Shown here one piece after another: positions 42,801-58,400 of a stretch of DNA of 64,000 nucleotides. The translations under genes and the position numbers were made by a program. Location: positions 434,001-498,000 of the forward strand of contig VWYX01000202.1 in NCBI GenBank assembly GCA_013396525.1, given 5' to 3'. How positions within the stretch are numbered: the first letter of the stretch is position 1; each line of letters starts with the position of its first letter. The DNA comes from Chaetorhynchus papuensis. Lineage: Eukaryota > Chordata > Aves > Passeriformes > Rhipiduridae. The notes below the pieces were generated by a model. That model was given only the letters and a program-made list of their open reading frames with translations, ran no database searches and was not told the origin of the DNA.

Positions 42801-45800
42801 CAAATTTTTCCAGGAAAGAAGTCAAACAGTAGATAGAGAGAAATCCTCGATGATAAAGATATTTAACCACATCTAAACCTACTGCCTAAAATATTTGTGT
42901 GAAACTGCTCAAGTGATCATTTTGCTCAATTTGGTATCCGAATTAGTTCATGTTACAAAGACAAATTACTGGAGAAGACTGAACTTCACGCCAAAGTTAC
43001 GGTGCATGGTCAGCACAACAGCTGCACAGATGTGCACGAGGTGTCAAACTGCCAGACTGATGCTCCTTGGGGAAAACTTTTTCCATGCAATTCCATTCAT
43101 TGTTTTTATTAACAGAGCATGGAAAGGGATTAACAGTCAATGGTAAAGGCATTCATTTTCCCTTTGGTACTAAAGATTAAGATCTGTGGACCCCCAAAAG
43201 CACTGATCCTGTAACTCTCTGAAGTTTGATGTCTCAAATTAGTGCACCACTACGAAGTTACAGGGCTCATTGATCCACAGCAGAGGTTTAAAATGGGTTT
43301 TAAAGTCACAAAAGCTTATGGAATATTTGCTGAAATAAGCAAATTACTTCTTCAAGTTTCTGCTTCCCTGCAATAGGGAGAAAGGTGCTTTCTCTCCATG
43401 TTCACTTTCGAAAGTGTATTAGAGAATATTCATGTAGACCTTACATAGACCACTCTTACTGAAACAAACTAACAAATGAACACCCCAAACCAAAACCTCC
43501 ATACCCTTTAAAAAATGAACTTAATTATTATGAAAGGAACTTTATGGAATGGCTTTATTTAACTTTGGGTGTTCTATGAATTGGTACCTGCCTGCCAGCA
43601 GGTATGGGATAAATTGCTGCATTTGGAAATAAAAAGGCAAAATAAAAATTGAAAAACCCCATCGTCACTGAAAAGCCATAACCTGCTAAGTTTTTATCCA
43701 TATTTGATCCACTCAACTTTCCATTCAAATACCTGTCTATAAGCATTTTCTGCTGTCCTGTCTCTGACAAAGAAAGGCTTGTGCTCAGCAGAACAGCTTG
43801 GCTGAGAAGTGGAAGAGCGGCTTAGCACTGTCAGGACCCACATCTTCCTGCGAAGTCTCCCTTTGCCACCTTTCCTGTTCTACTGCATAAACCAAAGTGA
43901 CAAGGGACAGAAAACAAAGCTACTGCTCGAACTTTACCAGAAACTTGTGTGGACACCACTGCAGGAGCCATTGTATCAGTGCCAAGAACTGAGACCAAAG
44001 TCAGCATTCATCCTACAGCTTTTAATCTAGATCCCAAGGGAAATATGCTGGGATCCCAAGATAAAGACAATAAAACTGCATGAGGGAGCAGAACAGAGCA
44101 TGCAAACTTTGTGACCCGCTGCTCAGGAGTGCTGCTGCTGGCACTGATCTGCTCCCTTCAAACAAAACATCCTCACTGCAGCATCATTCTCGGCACCTCA
44201 GTGCTCCCTCGTGTCCCTACATCCACTTTTGAATGCCTGGTATAAATGGTATAAATAATCTCTGCTGAGCCACCAAACCCCTTAAATCAGTGGTGCATAA
44301 TAGTCACAGCTATAGCTCCCAGGCAGGGAACTTAGCACGAAAATGGAGTCTGTGCTGTCCTCACTGCTCCTTACGCTCACATTTCCTCTCAAACAACACT
44401 GTTCTGCTGAGACCACAGAAGCCTGGGGCCCTCTATAATAAAGCTCATCAGGTACTGTAGAGAGAACCTGGCAAATATTAATAAGAGCTGTTACCTAAGA
44501 ATCTGAAGTATTTAGAGGCTAATCTGGTAAGATTAGTACAGTAGCAATGCTCCAGGGCAGCTGATTTCTGAACAACATTAAACACAGAGTAATGCTTTGC
44601 ATATCTAAGAAAATAATCCTCCCCCATGCTGTCAAACACGCCAGCAGTAAAATGCAATACTGAAGTCATTAAATGACTTTATGCAAGTCAGCAGTGCTGT
44701 GTACACTATTAACAGGTCGCCTGTGTTCAGCAACAGTGAATCTAAACTACATAAGCTCCCAAAATTCACTCAAAAGGTAACTTTTTTATTACACTGCAAA
44801 TTCATGGCTTTTTAGGGACAAAAACTTGAGAAAAAAATCCTATTCATCTGCATCTCAAAAACTGGTATAATAAAAAATGATGGGAAAAATAATTAGAGAA
44901 TTTAATATTTGGAAATACTGCCTTTTTCCCCAAGGCATTGCAACAGCAAGTGTCGAGTACTACGAACAAAATGCCGTGTATTCCAAAACTATTCATTTGT
45001 GAGCAAAACCCTCCCCCATCAAGGCCCTCACACAATAAGCATCTGTATTCTGATTAAATGCCAGTCTACTGCATGTGGAGAAGTCACTCTACTGAAGTGT
45101 TAACGTTGGCAAAAGATGCTTGCTACAGAGAAAATGAAAAATTACTTGTCAAAGTAGATAAAAGATCACATTTTGCAGCAAGACTGAGTGACTCCAGGTA
45201 CTGATGTCAAAGTAGATGGCCTCAAATAACCAGCTCTTTTGTCATGGAGAGACTCTTGGTTCATTCCTGCTGGGCGAAGACCGCCAGGCTTTAAAATAAA
45301 ATATCTCAAATAAAATTAGCTAATTAGAAAAAGAACACAAATCCAAGAGGTATTCCAAATACATAATTCTGTGTTGGTAGTCTCCAGGGAGAGCAGTTGT
45401 GATAACTGACACTTATCTTTTTATCCCACAGGCTTTAATTGCTTTTCAGCGCACCATAACACAGGTGTGTGTGCATTTATGTGCGCACACGTGCCCAGAG
45501 CAGCTCTGTGGAATTATATCCTGTATCCATGAAGTTAAAAGGAACAGCTGGAGCTACACACCTTCAATTATTCATGTATGAAAACAGCAAAATTGTATGG
45601 AGCTGTTGCATAAAAGAACGGGGGACTAAAATGTACACCTGTACCTTCATGTCTTCATTTAACACACAACCGTGTCATTTACTGGAAATCTGGTGTTTCA
45701 GGGTGAGCCAATTCCTCTTTGCAGCTGAAGGCCTGATTTTGTAAGTTTAACAAGATTTTTTACAAAGCAACAAAAAGCCTTACAAATGTCATCAGATTAA

Positions 45801-48800
45801 GCCTTATGAGGATAACTGCATGGATTAAAAACAAGTCTGACACAAATTTTTGCTATGAGCAAACTGATGTCTCAGCTGCCAGTGTTGATGCTTTAAGCAC
45901 TAACATTGTTTAACTATTTTAGCATTCATCAGAACATGTAAGAAGAGGAATAAAGACACAAGAATTTCATGGAGTGTTAACTAATAAAAGGACAAGCTGT
46001 AGCACAGAGATGTTACATCAAATCAAATTAACAGGCCCAGGAAACCACACAGTGGACTTTAATGGATGGAATGCAACTGCCCAATTATCAAAATCAGACT
46101 TTATCCCTTTTAATACTTACACTGCTAAAAAACCCCGGGAACAGATTTATATAAATAACATGTAGGGCCTACATGTATGTCTACAAAATTGGCTATTGGG
46201 GAACTGTAATCATTGGGTAGGACACAGCCTTCCTTCTTGGCTCTCCTCTCTTAAAATACATTAAAGACAGACATATAAGCAATTTATATAATGACCACTC
46301 ACAGAAGCATGTATGTTTATTTTTTAAATGCTCCCCTTTCATGAGGACCAAACCCCAAGGTATTTAAAGGCATCAGCTTATGAAAACAAAATCACTCTAC
46401 TTTAAATATTTTAAACAAAAAGGAAAGCAGAAATTGCAATCCTGTGGCATGACTCAAGAGGAATCACAGAAAAGAAACCTCTCACACAGGAGCCAGGTAT
46501 GCCCCAAGCAGCCTCAGACAATGTTTGCAAAGCAATTACCACTGTATTTGAGGCACCTTTATTTAGTAACAATTATCTCCAGAAAACCTAGGCTAAATCT
46601 TTAGGTCAGTAGCAGCAATAACTACAGCTACATTTCCTACAACTTTTCAGTCTTACCCTTTTTTGTTTTTCAGTTTTAAAAGCGTTACTTTATCAGAGTA
46701 AAGACCATCAAGTAAAACCGAAAGGTGATAACTGTGGATTCAAGGTAGCCTAGTAAATTTAATTTGAAAGTTGATTAGAACTGTGTAAAGAAATAAGAAA
46801 AGATAAAAAATTATCTTTACTGATGTTTGTCAGATATCGATTTTTTTTATTAACTGAGTAATAATCCAATTCTTGTATGCAATTTGAATCCAGTGACCAC
46901 TTCTATATAAATATCCTAGCAACAAATATTTATAATTAATCTCAACTTTGACTGAAAAGATAGTGTTTGTAGAGAGAGTCATTGCTTTTTTGGTCTTTCA
47001 CTGCTTTAGGTGAACAAGGGCTTTTAAAACAGGTCCTTCTAGCAACTGGAGGCACCTAAAGCATTCTGCCCTTCTCCCCCAGTCATCCTTAAGATCATTG
47101 TATTACACCTACTTTGTAGCACAATGGAAATGCAGCAGGGCTGAAGAACCAACTCTTAAGTCTGATGACTGCATTAAATGCCCCGTAAATTCCCATCTTC
47201 CTGACAGAAATTGCATGCAAATTCATCCTCATTCAATTAGTGAACCACCAATAAACATTTTCCATCAGCTCTTTTCTGAAGGCTGATAGAAATGTGACAT
47301 TCCTGCCCGCTTCTTCCTCCCAAGATGCACAGAATTTTTCATTTTACTATTAACGCTAAAAAATAATTTTCAGTCTAAAAAATGAAAATAATAAAATAAA
47401 TCCAAACCCAAACCCCATATTGATTTAAAATACATACATTCGTTTTTAAAAGGAAGTACTTTCAAATCTGTGACTGAACAAGAATTATCTGTTGTAAAGC
47501 AGATAACTTATGAAGAAAATAATTGAAATAGAATTTTTTTCTAGAACTTATTTAGAAGAGTGTCCTGATCACTTTGATGGAATATGATCAATAAATTATG
47601 GCAAAGAAGATGTTTTTAACAAACATGACCTTCATGAGGAATTTCAACAGTGCTCGTGCAATGCCACAGAGCAAGCTGGCCATTTGCTATTTAATGGAAT
47701 GCAATCCTTAGTTACTAAGGATTTCATTTCCCCCAGCTGTGATGCAAATGGCCACAGACAAAATTCCACTTGGCTGCTCCGAGGCAGTTAACCACTCTAA
47801 GAACCTGACCAGAACAAAAAAGCTTTAACAAATACACTCCTGCAAAAAACCACATGTAAACATTCGCAGAAGTCCTTTCCATATGGACTGCATCTGTTGG
47901 GAAGAACACACACACAATTCCAATGTGGCCCACTGTCCCCATAAAAGTGTCTCTGCCCTGATTTCTGCATAAAACAGCTCACAAGGACCTGCAGGCCAAT
48001 GAGCCTGTAAAGAATCCGCCACAGCAGCTTCCCAGGTAAGTAATAATCATGCACACAGAGATGTGCTTTTATCACATCTTTCATCCTAAACACAGAACTG
48101 CTCTGCAAAGAGGCATGGTAAAGTAAATAAGGGACACTACTGATCCCTGCAGAAACAAATCCCTGACACTCATCATCAAGGAATCCCATCACATTTCATT
48201 TCAGCTACAAAAAAGAACCCAAACCATATTTCCATAAGGCTAAACTTTCCATTTCCTACAATAGTTTCCAAACAAGAACATGCATTTGGAGAGAAAGCCA
48301 AACCAGCAAATATCACTGCTAAAACATTACTGTGTCGGGGACAGAAAACACAAGTGCACTGGAATTGCCTCATCCAACTCCCAGTGCCATCCCAGTGCCA
48401 GCTGTGGAATGGGAACCAGAGGGAAAAACCCTCTCTTGTAGGCTCTGCCCTTAAATATATGTTAGACACTGCATAAAATAGGCTGATGTAGTTTTTCAAC
48501 ATACACATATCTACATGTCAAAATTATTGTTACTGTCATGCTGATCTCCTGAAAATACAGAAGTCCAGAAAAAAGCTGCTACCATGCTTTGGTTTTTCAC
48601 AAAAACTATATTTAAGACCTTGTAAACAACAAATAACTATAACATTATAAAGTTCATTTTACCTCAAGCTGGAATAAATAACATTTAAAATGGAAACTTC
48701 ATTTTCAAATAAAGTTGTCTCTGGGAATTCTTGCCAACCTTCCCCTGTGGGAAGATGACAAAAGAATATACAAAGGCATCTTATTTACCCTTCTTTCTTG

Positions 48801-51800
48801 TAGACTGTGGAGTGAGCATTACAAATACTACTTGTTAAGACCTTTGTCTACAAGAGAAAAATGCTCTAGTGTATGTTATTATGGTGGCATAAAACCGAAG
48901 TTTATGCTCTCTTAATTCAGCTTAAAACAAAGCATCAGCTAATTTAAACTGAACCAATTTCCCAGTTTACAGAGCAGTAGGTGGCCACAAAGAAACAGCT
49001 ACCTCAGTTTAAAAATAAATTAGCTTTTGATTAAGTTAGGGGAGCTTTTATACACAGACAGACCTAACATTCCACTTCCCACATGGTTAAGTAACATTAA
49101 TTACCACCATGCTGGAAGTGTTACATCAAATGTAACTCCTACTGCCAGTCCCTCACTTCATCATTGTCTTTCCTGAGAACCGGAATCAGTGGGATCTTCG
49201 GATATTCCAGATTTGCAGTGAGGATCATGCATTGTATCATCTTTTCTATAAGAAGTTGAAACCTCATAAATTACAGCATAAATGTAGTCACACCCCTTAG
49301 TGATGTGGTTATAAACATCAGACAGATTTAAGCTCATTTTCTGAAGACCCACACACAACTAAATGAAGTACAACCACCAATTCACTTAATCACACTAGGT
49401 ACCACCTTTTAATGTGCCTTTATTTAGTGTGGTAACAGGACAACCAAATCACTTATCCTCCACTCCAGGGACTAAGACAGACTCCAGGCACCTGTGATGG
49501 CAATATTAAGTATCAGAACGTGGCATTAATGCTGGATATTTTTCCAAATTAAAAACCTAATTTAAAATCAAAAGAAGTGCTAAGACACCAAGTCTTCTCT
49601 CGAAGCAGACCGAGTCTACATCTTCTGTAAATCACTTCTTGATTATGCTCTATATTATTCTAATGCACAGTAGCCCTTGGAGATCAGAAAATGGTTTATT
49701 CTGAAGCGAAGGCAGCATTTGCAGACCATGGACCTGCTCCAGCAAAAAATTAGTTCCAGGACAATAAAATCAACTTCATGGAAAATTCTGTATTTTATGG
49801 AATTAACTATTACTTTCTCATGTTATACAGTACCACTGTAAATTCAGCTTCTCCCTTCCTTTATCTGATAGGTTTTTTATATCTATGCAAGCAAAGAAAG
49901 CTAAAGTCAATTTCATAGGATCAGGTCTCCAAATTTTGTGTTACCAGCTTTGAGGAAAAAGACCTAAAATGGATGCAACAGACCTGAAGCATGATTATAA
50001 TGACATCTCTGTCCTTGGTGCCCTCTTTCACAACCATGAATCCTGACTATCCTGAAGGGGAGCAACAGGAGCATCCCAGAGACCACCTCCATCCATGCTA
50101 CTGCAGTTTGTCCCCTCCTAATTTCTTTATGGTAGCAACAGGGGAAGCGTAGGGATTGAGTCTGTTTCTTATGCTCACAGCAAATGTGAAAAAGCACTGT
50201 CTGAAAAGTCTCAAAGAAGAAAAAAGTCAGGTTAGGTAACTGGTCTCCTGTTCCCATCTGTGTGGTGCTGCCGACATCCATCCATCAAATGCAGTGAACA
50301 AAACCTCACTGTAACCTGGAGAACCAAATGCTTCTACAATTACCCAAGACAACATCCTAGCAGTAGGAGCTCTCAGTAAGTTAACAGAGGGTAAGACTGA
50401 GTGACTCAAAGTACTATGCCCAGACAGAGTGTTCCCATAATGATCCCACTCCATCTCTATCCACTGGGCTGGGCTCAAAACCATCTGTAGTATTTTTGGA
50501 GTGAATGTGCCTTCCGCCTCTATCAATTAACTATCACAGTAAGTCATGCTACCACAGCTGAAGACAACTATAAATTACTGTCATTTTCCTAACGTGCAAG
50601 TTCACAAGTGAATGATGATCCCAAATGATTCCAAGTGTTTGTTTTACAAAAACCAGGGAATGCATATTGACTTAATAGATGACAAACTTGAGGCTTATGA
50701 TGAGGAACTGCCATTGTCTTTTAATCACAGTCTCACAATAAATGAAAATTAGAGAGCTTGTCCTGTCCCGTGGGACCATTTGTAAGATTGTAATTAGCTC
50801 AGTGACAACCCACATAAACTTGGATGGGAATGCTGCAGGAGAGAGCTGAAGCCAGTCTGTATTCACAAACCCAGACTACTAGCTGCAGTTGAAATCTCTT
50901 TCTAAATATTCCTCTCATTTAGCACATCCAGTAACTCCCAAAATACATATATGCTACAGAAGATAGCTGCAAGCCAGTCAGCTGCAATTATGGTTTTAGA
51001 TCATCAACCAAGTCCTTCCCACCAAGGCTGCACAGTCAAATTCAACACAATCCCAGCACTAACACCATCGATATCAGACCAAGCATAAATTACTGAAACA
51101 CAAATAAATAACTCTCAAGGTCCCCCAGCAAATAAATGCACACCAACTCTGTCAATTAAACAGCACTACTTGGGTGGTGCAATTGCTGAGACACGAGTGC
51201 TACTCACTGCTGTGCAGCACAAGGGCAGGAGCTGTGGATTTGATTACAGTGCAATACCAGAACATCTTCAATGCACAAGTATCAGGAGCAGAGTATCATG
51301 CTTGGCCCAGTGTGGCTGGAATGAGAAGCTGGATGCATTTAAAGGAGACAGACATGTAGAGGACAAACTAAAATTAGAAGCACATTCCCATGGGCAGTCC
51401 ATGAGAATACTAACACTCTGGTGAAGCCACTATAAAAAGAACTTCCAAATTTGGAAGGTGACTAGGAGGAGAGAGGTATCATTAAATCCCTCTCAACTGA
51501 AAAAAATGCCTGGATCAGCAGTTTTCTACGAGTAGGAAAATCTCCAGTGCCGAAATCCGAAAAAGCCCAGCCTGAACTGAGCGATTAGGAGCTATTTATC
51601 CACTGCCAGTGATGGAGGTTGGTGGTATTTGCAGGGTCAGAGCATTCACTCTGTGCCAGGATGCAGCATGGCAATGGAAAGCCGAGGAGCAGACCAGCTT
51701 GCATCCTTTGGAATGCCATGGCTTTGACAGACACTCCCAACAGCACAGCTACAAAATCAGGATGAAAAGGGAATTTGTGACTTTTTAAAGGCAAAAGTTT

Positions 51801-52517
51801 GAAGGAGCGAGGAAAATCCTAAAGGACACTTGAAACACTCGCTACAAGCCAGGGGTGGTAGGGGGGATGTCTGTCAGCCTGGAACTCATTGGTGCTGTCC
51901 CCTGGCCCCCGGGGAAGATGAGCCTGGCTGGCAACAGTCTCTGACACCCCTGCCATGCACAGACAAGGGTGACATCGCAGCAGAGCTATGGACATGCTGG
52001 GCCGAGCAGGCAGTCCAAGTCCTGATTTTCCATGTGCTGTTTCCAATATATAATATCTAAGACACCGTAAAATCTGTCACTGAATGGGCATTCCATTAGT
52101 AAAGATGCAGAAGATGCATATGAAATGAAAAATGTCAGCAGAAAAGGGATTTCTGCATGTGACATGGCACAGACAAGTTTAGCCTATAAAATGCACTTCC
52201 AAATCCACACCTTGCAACCAAGGAAATGCTGCATTCCAAGGAGTCTGTCCCGGTTTACAGTTTTTAGTCAAATTACACTTTCTTTAGGAATTTATGTCAC
52301 ACTACTTAAAATTGAAAGCAAATGGAGTTTTAAGAAAAGAACAAAAACAGTCTAACAGGGATGCAGCTGTATTTGGGAATATCCACTTTTCCTTCCAGTA
52401 CCTGGTTTGCTGATCAGCAGGGAAGATTGAAATGAGTCTTCTCCAGGGTGCAAGTGGCAAGACCAGAGGCCACAGACACATGCTGGAGTCTGGAAAATCC
52501 CAGCTAGGCACAGACAC

Positions 52518-52558
52518 ATTTATTTACTTATTTATTTATTCATTCATTCATTTATTTG
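52518..52558. repeat. TTTA/TTCA tetranucleotide repeat
   Basis: About ten units of TTTA changing to TTCA, directly upstream of the CR1 fragment in intron 3. Confidence 0.9.
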
Positions 52559-52589
52559 CAAGGATAGGAAGGTGTTCAAACACTGAAGT

Positions 52590-52757
52590 GGTGCCTAGAG
52601 TGGCTGTGTAATCTCCGTCCCTGGAGAGTCTCCAAACTCAGCAGGATGGGCTTTGAGTAACCTCATTTTACTGGACATGGCTTGAGCAGGGAGTTGGGAC
52701 TGGATAACCTCCAGAGATCCCTTCCAACCCACATGATTCCATGATCCATGGTACTTT
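52590..52757 (+). mobile_element. CR1 LINE 3'-end fragment
   Basis: The plus strand reads ctccgtccctggagagtctc, then ggcttgagcagggagttggg, ctggataacctccagagatc and ccttccaacc, ending in a gattccatgatcc tail. These are hallmarks of the avian CR1 3' end and its short tail repeat, in sense orientation and opposite to the gene. Strongly 5'-truncated. Confidence 0.85.
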
Positions 52758-55404
52758 TTTGCAGGGGGCTGGGTATGTAAGCAAAGCAAGATGTCTGTGC
52801 AGACGGGAGTAGCCCCACAGATTGTCTCTCCTAATGGGTTTCCTACCTTGGTATTGCCTCTGGATACAAAGACATTCCAAAACTCCACAGTGAGCTCCCA
52901 AAGCACCACTCCTGATTTATGGTCGCAAAGTCAAAACATAACCCATGGTCCAAAGTCAGGAGACCTTCCTTTTGCCTCTTGCTGCTCCCAGCTCACATGG
53001 CCAGCGTTTCCTCATCCCTTTCCTTCTCTCTGCCCCCATGTCTGAATAGATCCTTTTCTGCTTGCCACAGGGAAATGGGGGGGGGGTAAGGTGGGATGCA
53101 GCTCTCAGGTGGCACAGACAGCCGAACACCTTCTCCTTGGAGGGACCTCTTCCAGAAGCAGGGTGACAGGGTGACATCTGGGGTGACAGCTTACCTGCCA
53201 TGCATTAGGATGCCAAACACTCCAAATGGGCAGATTTAGGCTGCCTGGGAAACAAATGCTGCCTGGAAAATAATTCTTTGTTTTCTCTTGGGAAAGGGAA
53301 CAGGCCAAGACAAAAGCGCCCCACAGAGTGGGGCCAGCCCAGAGCCACAAATGTCAAGGCAGGATTATCACGGAAAACACATGATAACTGTTTTACCACC
53401 CCTGCAGGAGCTGCTCTAATGCTGTCCAGTGACGCCCATCCACACCCCCCAATATACTGCAACCTTTTTTCAGCTGGGGGTTGGTTTTTCCTCGCCCCCC
53501 CATCAAGTAAAGATTTCCGATATTTGGGTATCAATCCAAGAACCAGTACAGAATTGACCTATTAGACCATCAGCAACACTGTCTGTAAAAGCAAAGGGAA
53601 CAGAACTTACAATATCCCCTAAAAATACTCTAAAAGTGTCTGTGCTAGCTTTACTGAAAGAAAAAGCTTAGTTTAGCTGAAGTAGTAGAGATCTCTGTTT
53701 TTGGAGGAAAGGGTCCAGAGGAAAATTACATATTTGTGGTTTAGCTGGGAGTCATGATGTCTATCCGTATGCATAACACGTGGTTGCAGATTCATAACAA
53801 ACAAAGCTTCCAAACAACAAAAAAATTTGAGTTCCCAAAGATCCATCTTGTGTGTGCAGAGAGAGAGCAATTCATTTCAGTCGAGCTTATTTCCATGGCT
53901 CTTGAAGTCAGCAATGCAGCCAATTATGAAACTCTTCATTCCAGGAAACACATACAGAAAGTAACGCAGAACAAGAGATGAAAATACAAGTAGGAAGTGC
54001 GGCAGCCACCCGAGCCCTCACCCCCCACAGCAGGATCCTCAAGAGAGGTGTTTAAATTCCACTTCCCGTTTCTGTGGATTACTCTATTTTACATTTCAAA
54101 TGACTTGCTGCAAAAGTGGAGTGGACTTCACAGAAAGAAAAAATGTTTAAGAGAATCTGGATACACAATGAAAAGAATTTCCATGCATTTAAGGAAACAT
54201 ACAAACACAGCTATAGCAAGGATGGAAAATGCTTCAAGAGCTGGTTCACACTTGATTTATACTGAGTCATTACCTATTTTGGTACAAATTAGGCATATAC
54301 TTTCTGAGGCAAAAAATTAAAAAATTGGTGGCAAATCTTAGTGAAACCTCATTTCCTCGGTCTATTATGGATGCTGCTACAGTTATCGGGGATATTACAG
54401 CCAGCAATGCTTCACTTGAGCTAAAATAACCTTGTGCTCCATTAAAAGGACAGAGAATTAATGTAGCATGGCAAAGAGTGGTGTCATAGTCTGCACTCAA
54501 AGACATTTTTATGCTCCACAGTAACCCTGAAGAGCGAAACTTAAAGATGCAATGCCACTTTTAGCAGAATAAAAGGATTCTGCTGCAAGCAAAAGGGACA
54601 AAAACTGTAACACCCAATAAAGCCGCCTTCCCCCTTCTCTGCTGGCACACAGACCACATTATCTGATGCTTCATATGGCTCACGCTGAAAATCACTGACA
54701 CATTGATTAGCACGAAATAACTTACAGTCTTTTAACTATTGGGGGGGTTTGATACTCCACTCACTTCAGGGCCACCAACAGCTCTACAGAAAGCCCTTCC
54801 ACACCAAATCCTTACAACAACAGCAGAGAAAACTTTCAGGCTTTTCCTCTTAAACATCAACATACATTCACAAGAACTTCACCAACTAAAAGGAATCAGA
54901 TGCAAAGCAGTAACAAAAACTGCTGAGAAGGAGAAAGCCTGCAGAAAACCCAGCTGCAACAAACCCCACTATGCCCCCCTGTGTGCTCTTGCCTGGTTCA
55001 GTCTCGTTCCAGTACATTTAATTTCACAAATAGCAACTGCAAAACCAGCTTCTGTATCCTGTTGTTGCACTTCACTAGTCAGCTACTTGCTGTAGCCACG
55101 GCTGACTTTAAACATTCCATCTGTTACTTTATAATACTCATTAAATTGGCTTTTACATTAAGTATGAAATCATGTTATAACATTGGTTTATTTGGTTTCT
55201 TGATGTTTTATTTTAATTCTCTCAAGGACTATGGTTCCCCTTATTCATCAGGGAAATTGCAAATTTAATTAATTCAACACAATGGATGAGATTTAAAATT
55301 GTTGAAGTGATCAGCTCATCTAAGCAATAAAAATAATTAAAGGAAGTGAGATTCTCTAATGCATCAGTCCCACATAAACTAGAGCTTTATAGTTATACAA
55401 AAAA

Positions 55405-55425
55405 CGGTATTTATTTATTTATTTG
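55405..55425. repeat. TTTA simple repeat
   Basis: Short run of ATTT units in intron 3. Confidence 0.8.
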
Positions 55426-58400
55426 CATAGCTATAGTTAATAATCCCCGAGGACCATGTTTATTGAGCATCAGTTTATACGGTTAGGGATTGGTCTGACT
55501 TTCACTGCATAGAGAAAGAACTATATATTTTTGACGTAAAGAGTAAAACCTTAAATTAACCTCAGAAAAAATATTGTGCTAAAGAACTACATTCACTCAA
55601 CCTGAACAGGCCTGATTTTCACCCTGTGTTTGGTTTACAGAGTAACTTAACTAATACCAGCTGAGCTACTCACAACTGTGCCACAGTAAGACAAATGAAA
55701 TTCAGAAAGGAGTTACTGCATCCACATTTTCTGTATATTAACAGTGTTTTGAGATTCTTGGGACTCCATGAAGTGCCATGCACATACTTGGCAAATATAA
55801 ACATAAAGGACATATTGTTGTGCATAAAGGACACAAACCCCCCACGTATCTTTAATTGCCCTCTCTTCAAAAAGGACAAGGCAATATGCATTTTCTTATT
55901 TTCCCCCACATGAGGAATTTAACGACTTCGATGCTCATGTTTTGTGTTATGGTGGGGAGGGGAAGTAACCCCCAAATGCAGGCTTTTCCTCCTCTCCTTG
56001 TTGCAAAAGGAGTAAGCTGGACACAAGCACAGGTGAGGAGCAGTGCCAAGTTCGGGTCCTATCAATTTCCTCAGCCATTGATGAGAAGTTCCCAGCTCAA
56101 AGCGTGGAAATGAGCAGACTCCAGACAGACACCAACACACTCATGAAAGCAGATTAGGCACTTGTTTTTTTCCCTGTGTCCCAGCTTGTTGTGCATCTAG
56201 GCTGCCTCTTGGCCTGCTGCAATGCCAGCCTGCCATGGAAAGACATTGCCCCATGTTTCCAGCTGCTGGTGCAGCTCCAGTTCTTCATGGAGGAGAGGCC
56301 TTCCTGCTCTCAGGGCACACTGGGGGCGATGCCACAGCTCCAGCCCCGCCGAGGCCAGAGAAGCAGATCCGCAGGAACAGGCTCAGGCCTGTTGGAGCTG
56401 ACCCGGCCCCGTCTCTGCCTGGCAGCCCTACTTACCTCCAAGTACCCTGACTTACAGAGCCACTCGGGGACAGCCTGGCCTCGTGCCAAAAGGACTTCAT
56501 TTATCACCTGAAGGGCTGCCACATGTCAGTAAAATCTGCTGCTGCCTTTGGGGAAGGGATGAAGATTGATCAGAGTCAGACTTGAGCCTGATGTTGCTGG
56601 CTAATGGACCCAGCCTGTCTGCCATAGCTTATACACTGTCTGTAAGGCCAAGGGAGGAGGTGGCAGAGGCAGGGAATGATGGGCTGTAAGGAAACGGGAA
56701 TGCAAAGCCAGCAGAAGCCCCTCCAGTAGTTACCGAGATATCTCGGCGGTGTAACTCCCATTAGGAAAATATCACCCAAACCCAGCACAAACCCTGCCAG
56801 AGCAAACGCCACTTGCGAAAAAAACTCCATGGTTTTACCAGGTTTGAATCAGCAGTTTTCCAGACTGGGCTGGAGCTTGCATCGTCAGGCTAATGCAGAT
56901 TTTATCATTATTTGGGATCTCATAAACCAAAATTAGCAAAGCAGCTGTAAATCAATGCCAAAACTCGTAACAAGATGGTGCAACAGTGTTACACCGCCGA
57001 AATTATGTGGATTGCAAGACTAGAAATCAGAGTGCAGAAAACCAACTTGACCTAAACTTAAAAGAAGACCAAGAAATCAAAGTTTACCAAAATAAGATAA
57101 AGGAGAGAAACCAGGAAAATGACACTCGATTTCTTTGTGAAGAGATAATTACTTTCCTCACCAATTTTCTTTTCAAATTTCTAAATTAAAAAATTGGGAG
57201 CATTAGTACACATGGAACTGCTGGAAAAGTAATAGTTACCCAAGATGACAAATCCTCCACGGGTATTTGCTCAGTAAAGGAAGTAAGCTTTTAATGTAAC
57301 ATGATGTGCAGTCTCACAAAGAAAAAGCACTAGGTTCTCCAAACAGCAAGGCTTAACCTACATTTCCATCCATTTTGAACTCTCTGTAAAAAAGCAACTC
57401 TATATGCACTGATGTACAGCCATGTCACCATGGTAAGAACCTGAGAAACACAGCAATGCAAAAAATCACACTAGTGCACAAAGTCCTGCAGCCCAGGAGC
57501 TCTGTTACCACAGGAACATGAGCTGTGTTTGCCCAGAAATTTCCTACCGCAGTGTAGCAGAGGCCAGATTACTCAAGCAAAGCTGGAATGAGAGAAAATA
57601 CCAGTATTGCCAAAGACTGACTGGGAAGAAAGGATTCTGAGCCCTCTCAAAGTTTCTTCTCAAGGCCTGCAAGTTCAGCTAATGGCTTTTGTCTCATTTT
57701 AATTCTCAAACAAAATTCAGCAGGGCTCGCTTTCTACTACAACGATACAAACAACTAAGGTAAGAGGAGGCAGAAATCTCAACTTTTTCTCTAAAGAAAT
57801 AAATCTTGCTCATATGAAAAGTACAATGTGTTCAGTCACAGGCTAAAATCAAAAAATGTGATTCACCACAGCTGTGCTGCTTTACTCTGACTGGAGAAAA
57901 GTGTGAAAAAAGTAACTAAAAAGGGGTTTTCACTCTGGAGTATCTGGTACAGTCTAAGACTTGGAAGGTAATTAATAGAAGAGATCATACACCACCATAA
58001 AAAAGGAGTACCATTATTATATATGTATTATTTTAGTAACAAGTTAACCTGGAACTGACACCTTCACACTGAGTCACTTTTTGAAGGGACATTTAATCAA
58101 GCTAACTAGGAAGAATAAAGAATAGGCCTGAAAGACCAGAGAAAGGATTAGTGAATTCTAATTTCAGAAATCTGTCGCTCTGCAATGAATATGTAATTTA
58201 GAAAGAGAAGTTATCTTAACAATAGTTATCATTTTTTTCTTATTTTTCCTAACTTACACATACTTATTGTATGTGAGCTGAGCTCCCTTCCTCTGGCACA
58301 CTTCCTTTTTCACTCTTAGTGTTTCCTGGTGTGATGCAGCTCCATTACCCACCAGAGGTGACAGTTTAAAGGGGATGTGATAGTGACCCAAGCATAAGAG

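Noticed and set aside
56176..56511. 111-codon plus-strand open frame in a GC-richer patch
   Set aside because: GC-rich sequence has few stops by chance; the peptide has no recognised motif and two other frames overlap it equally well.
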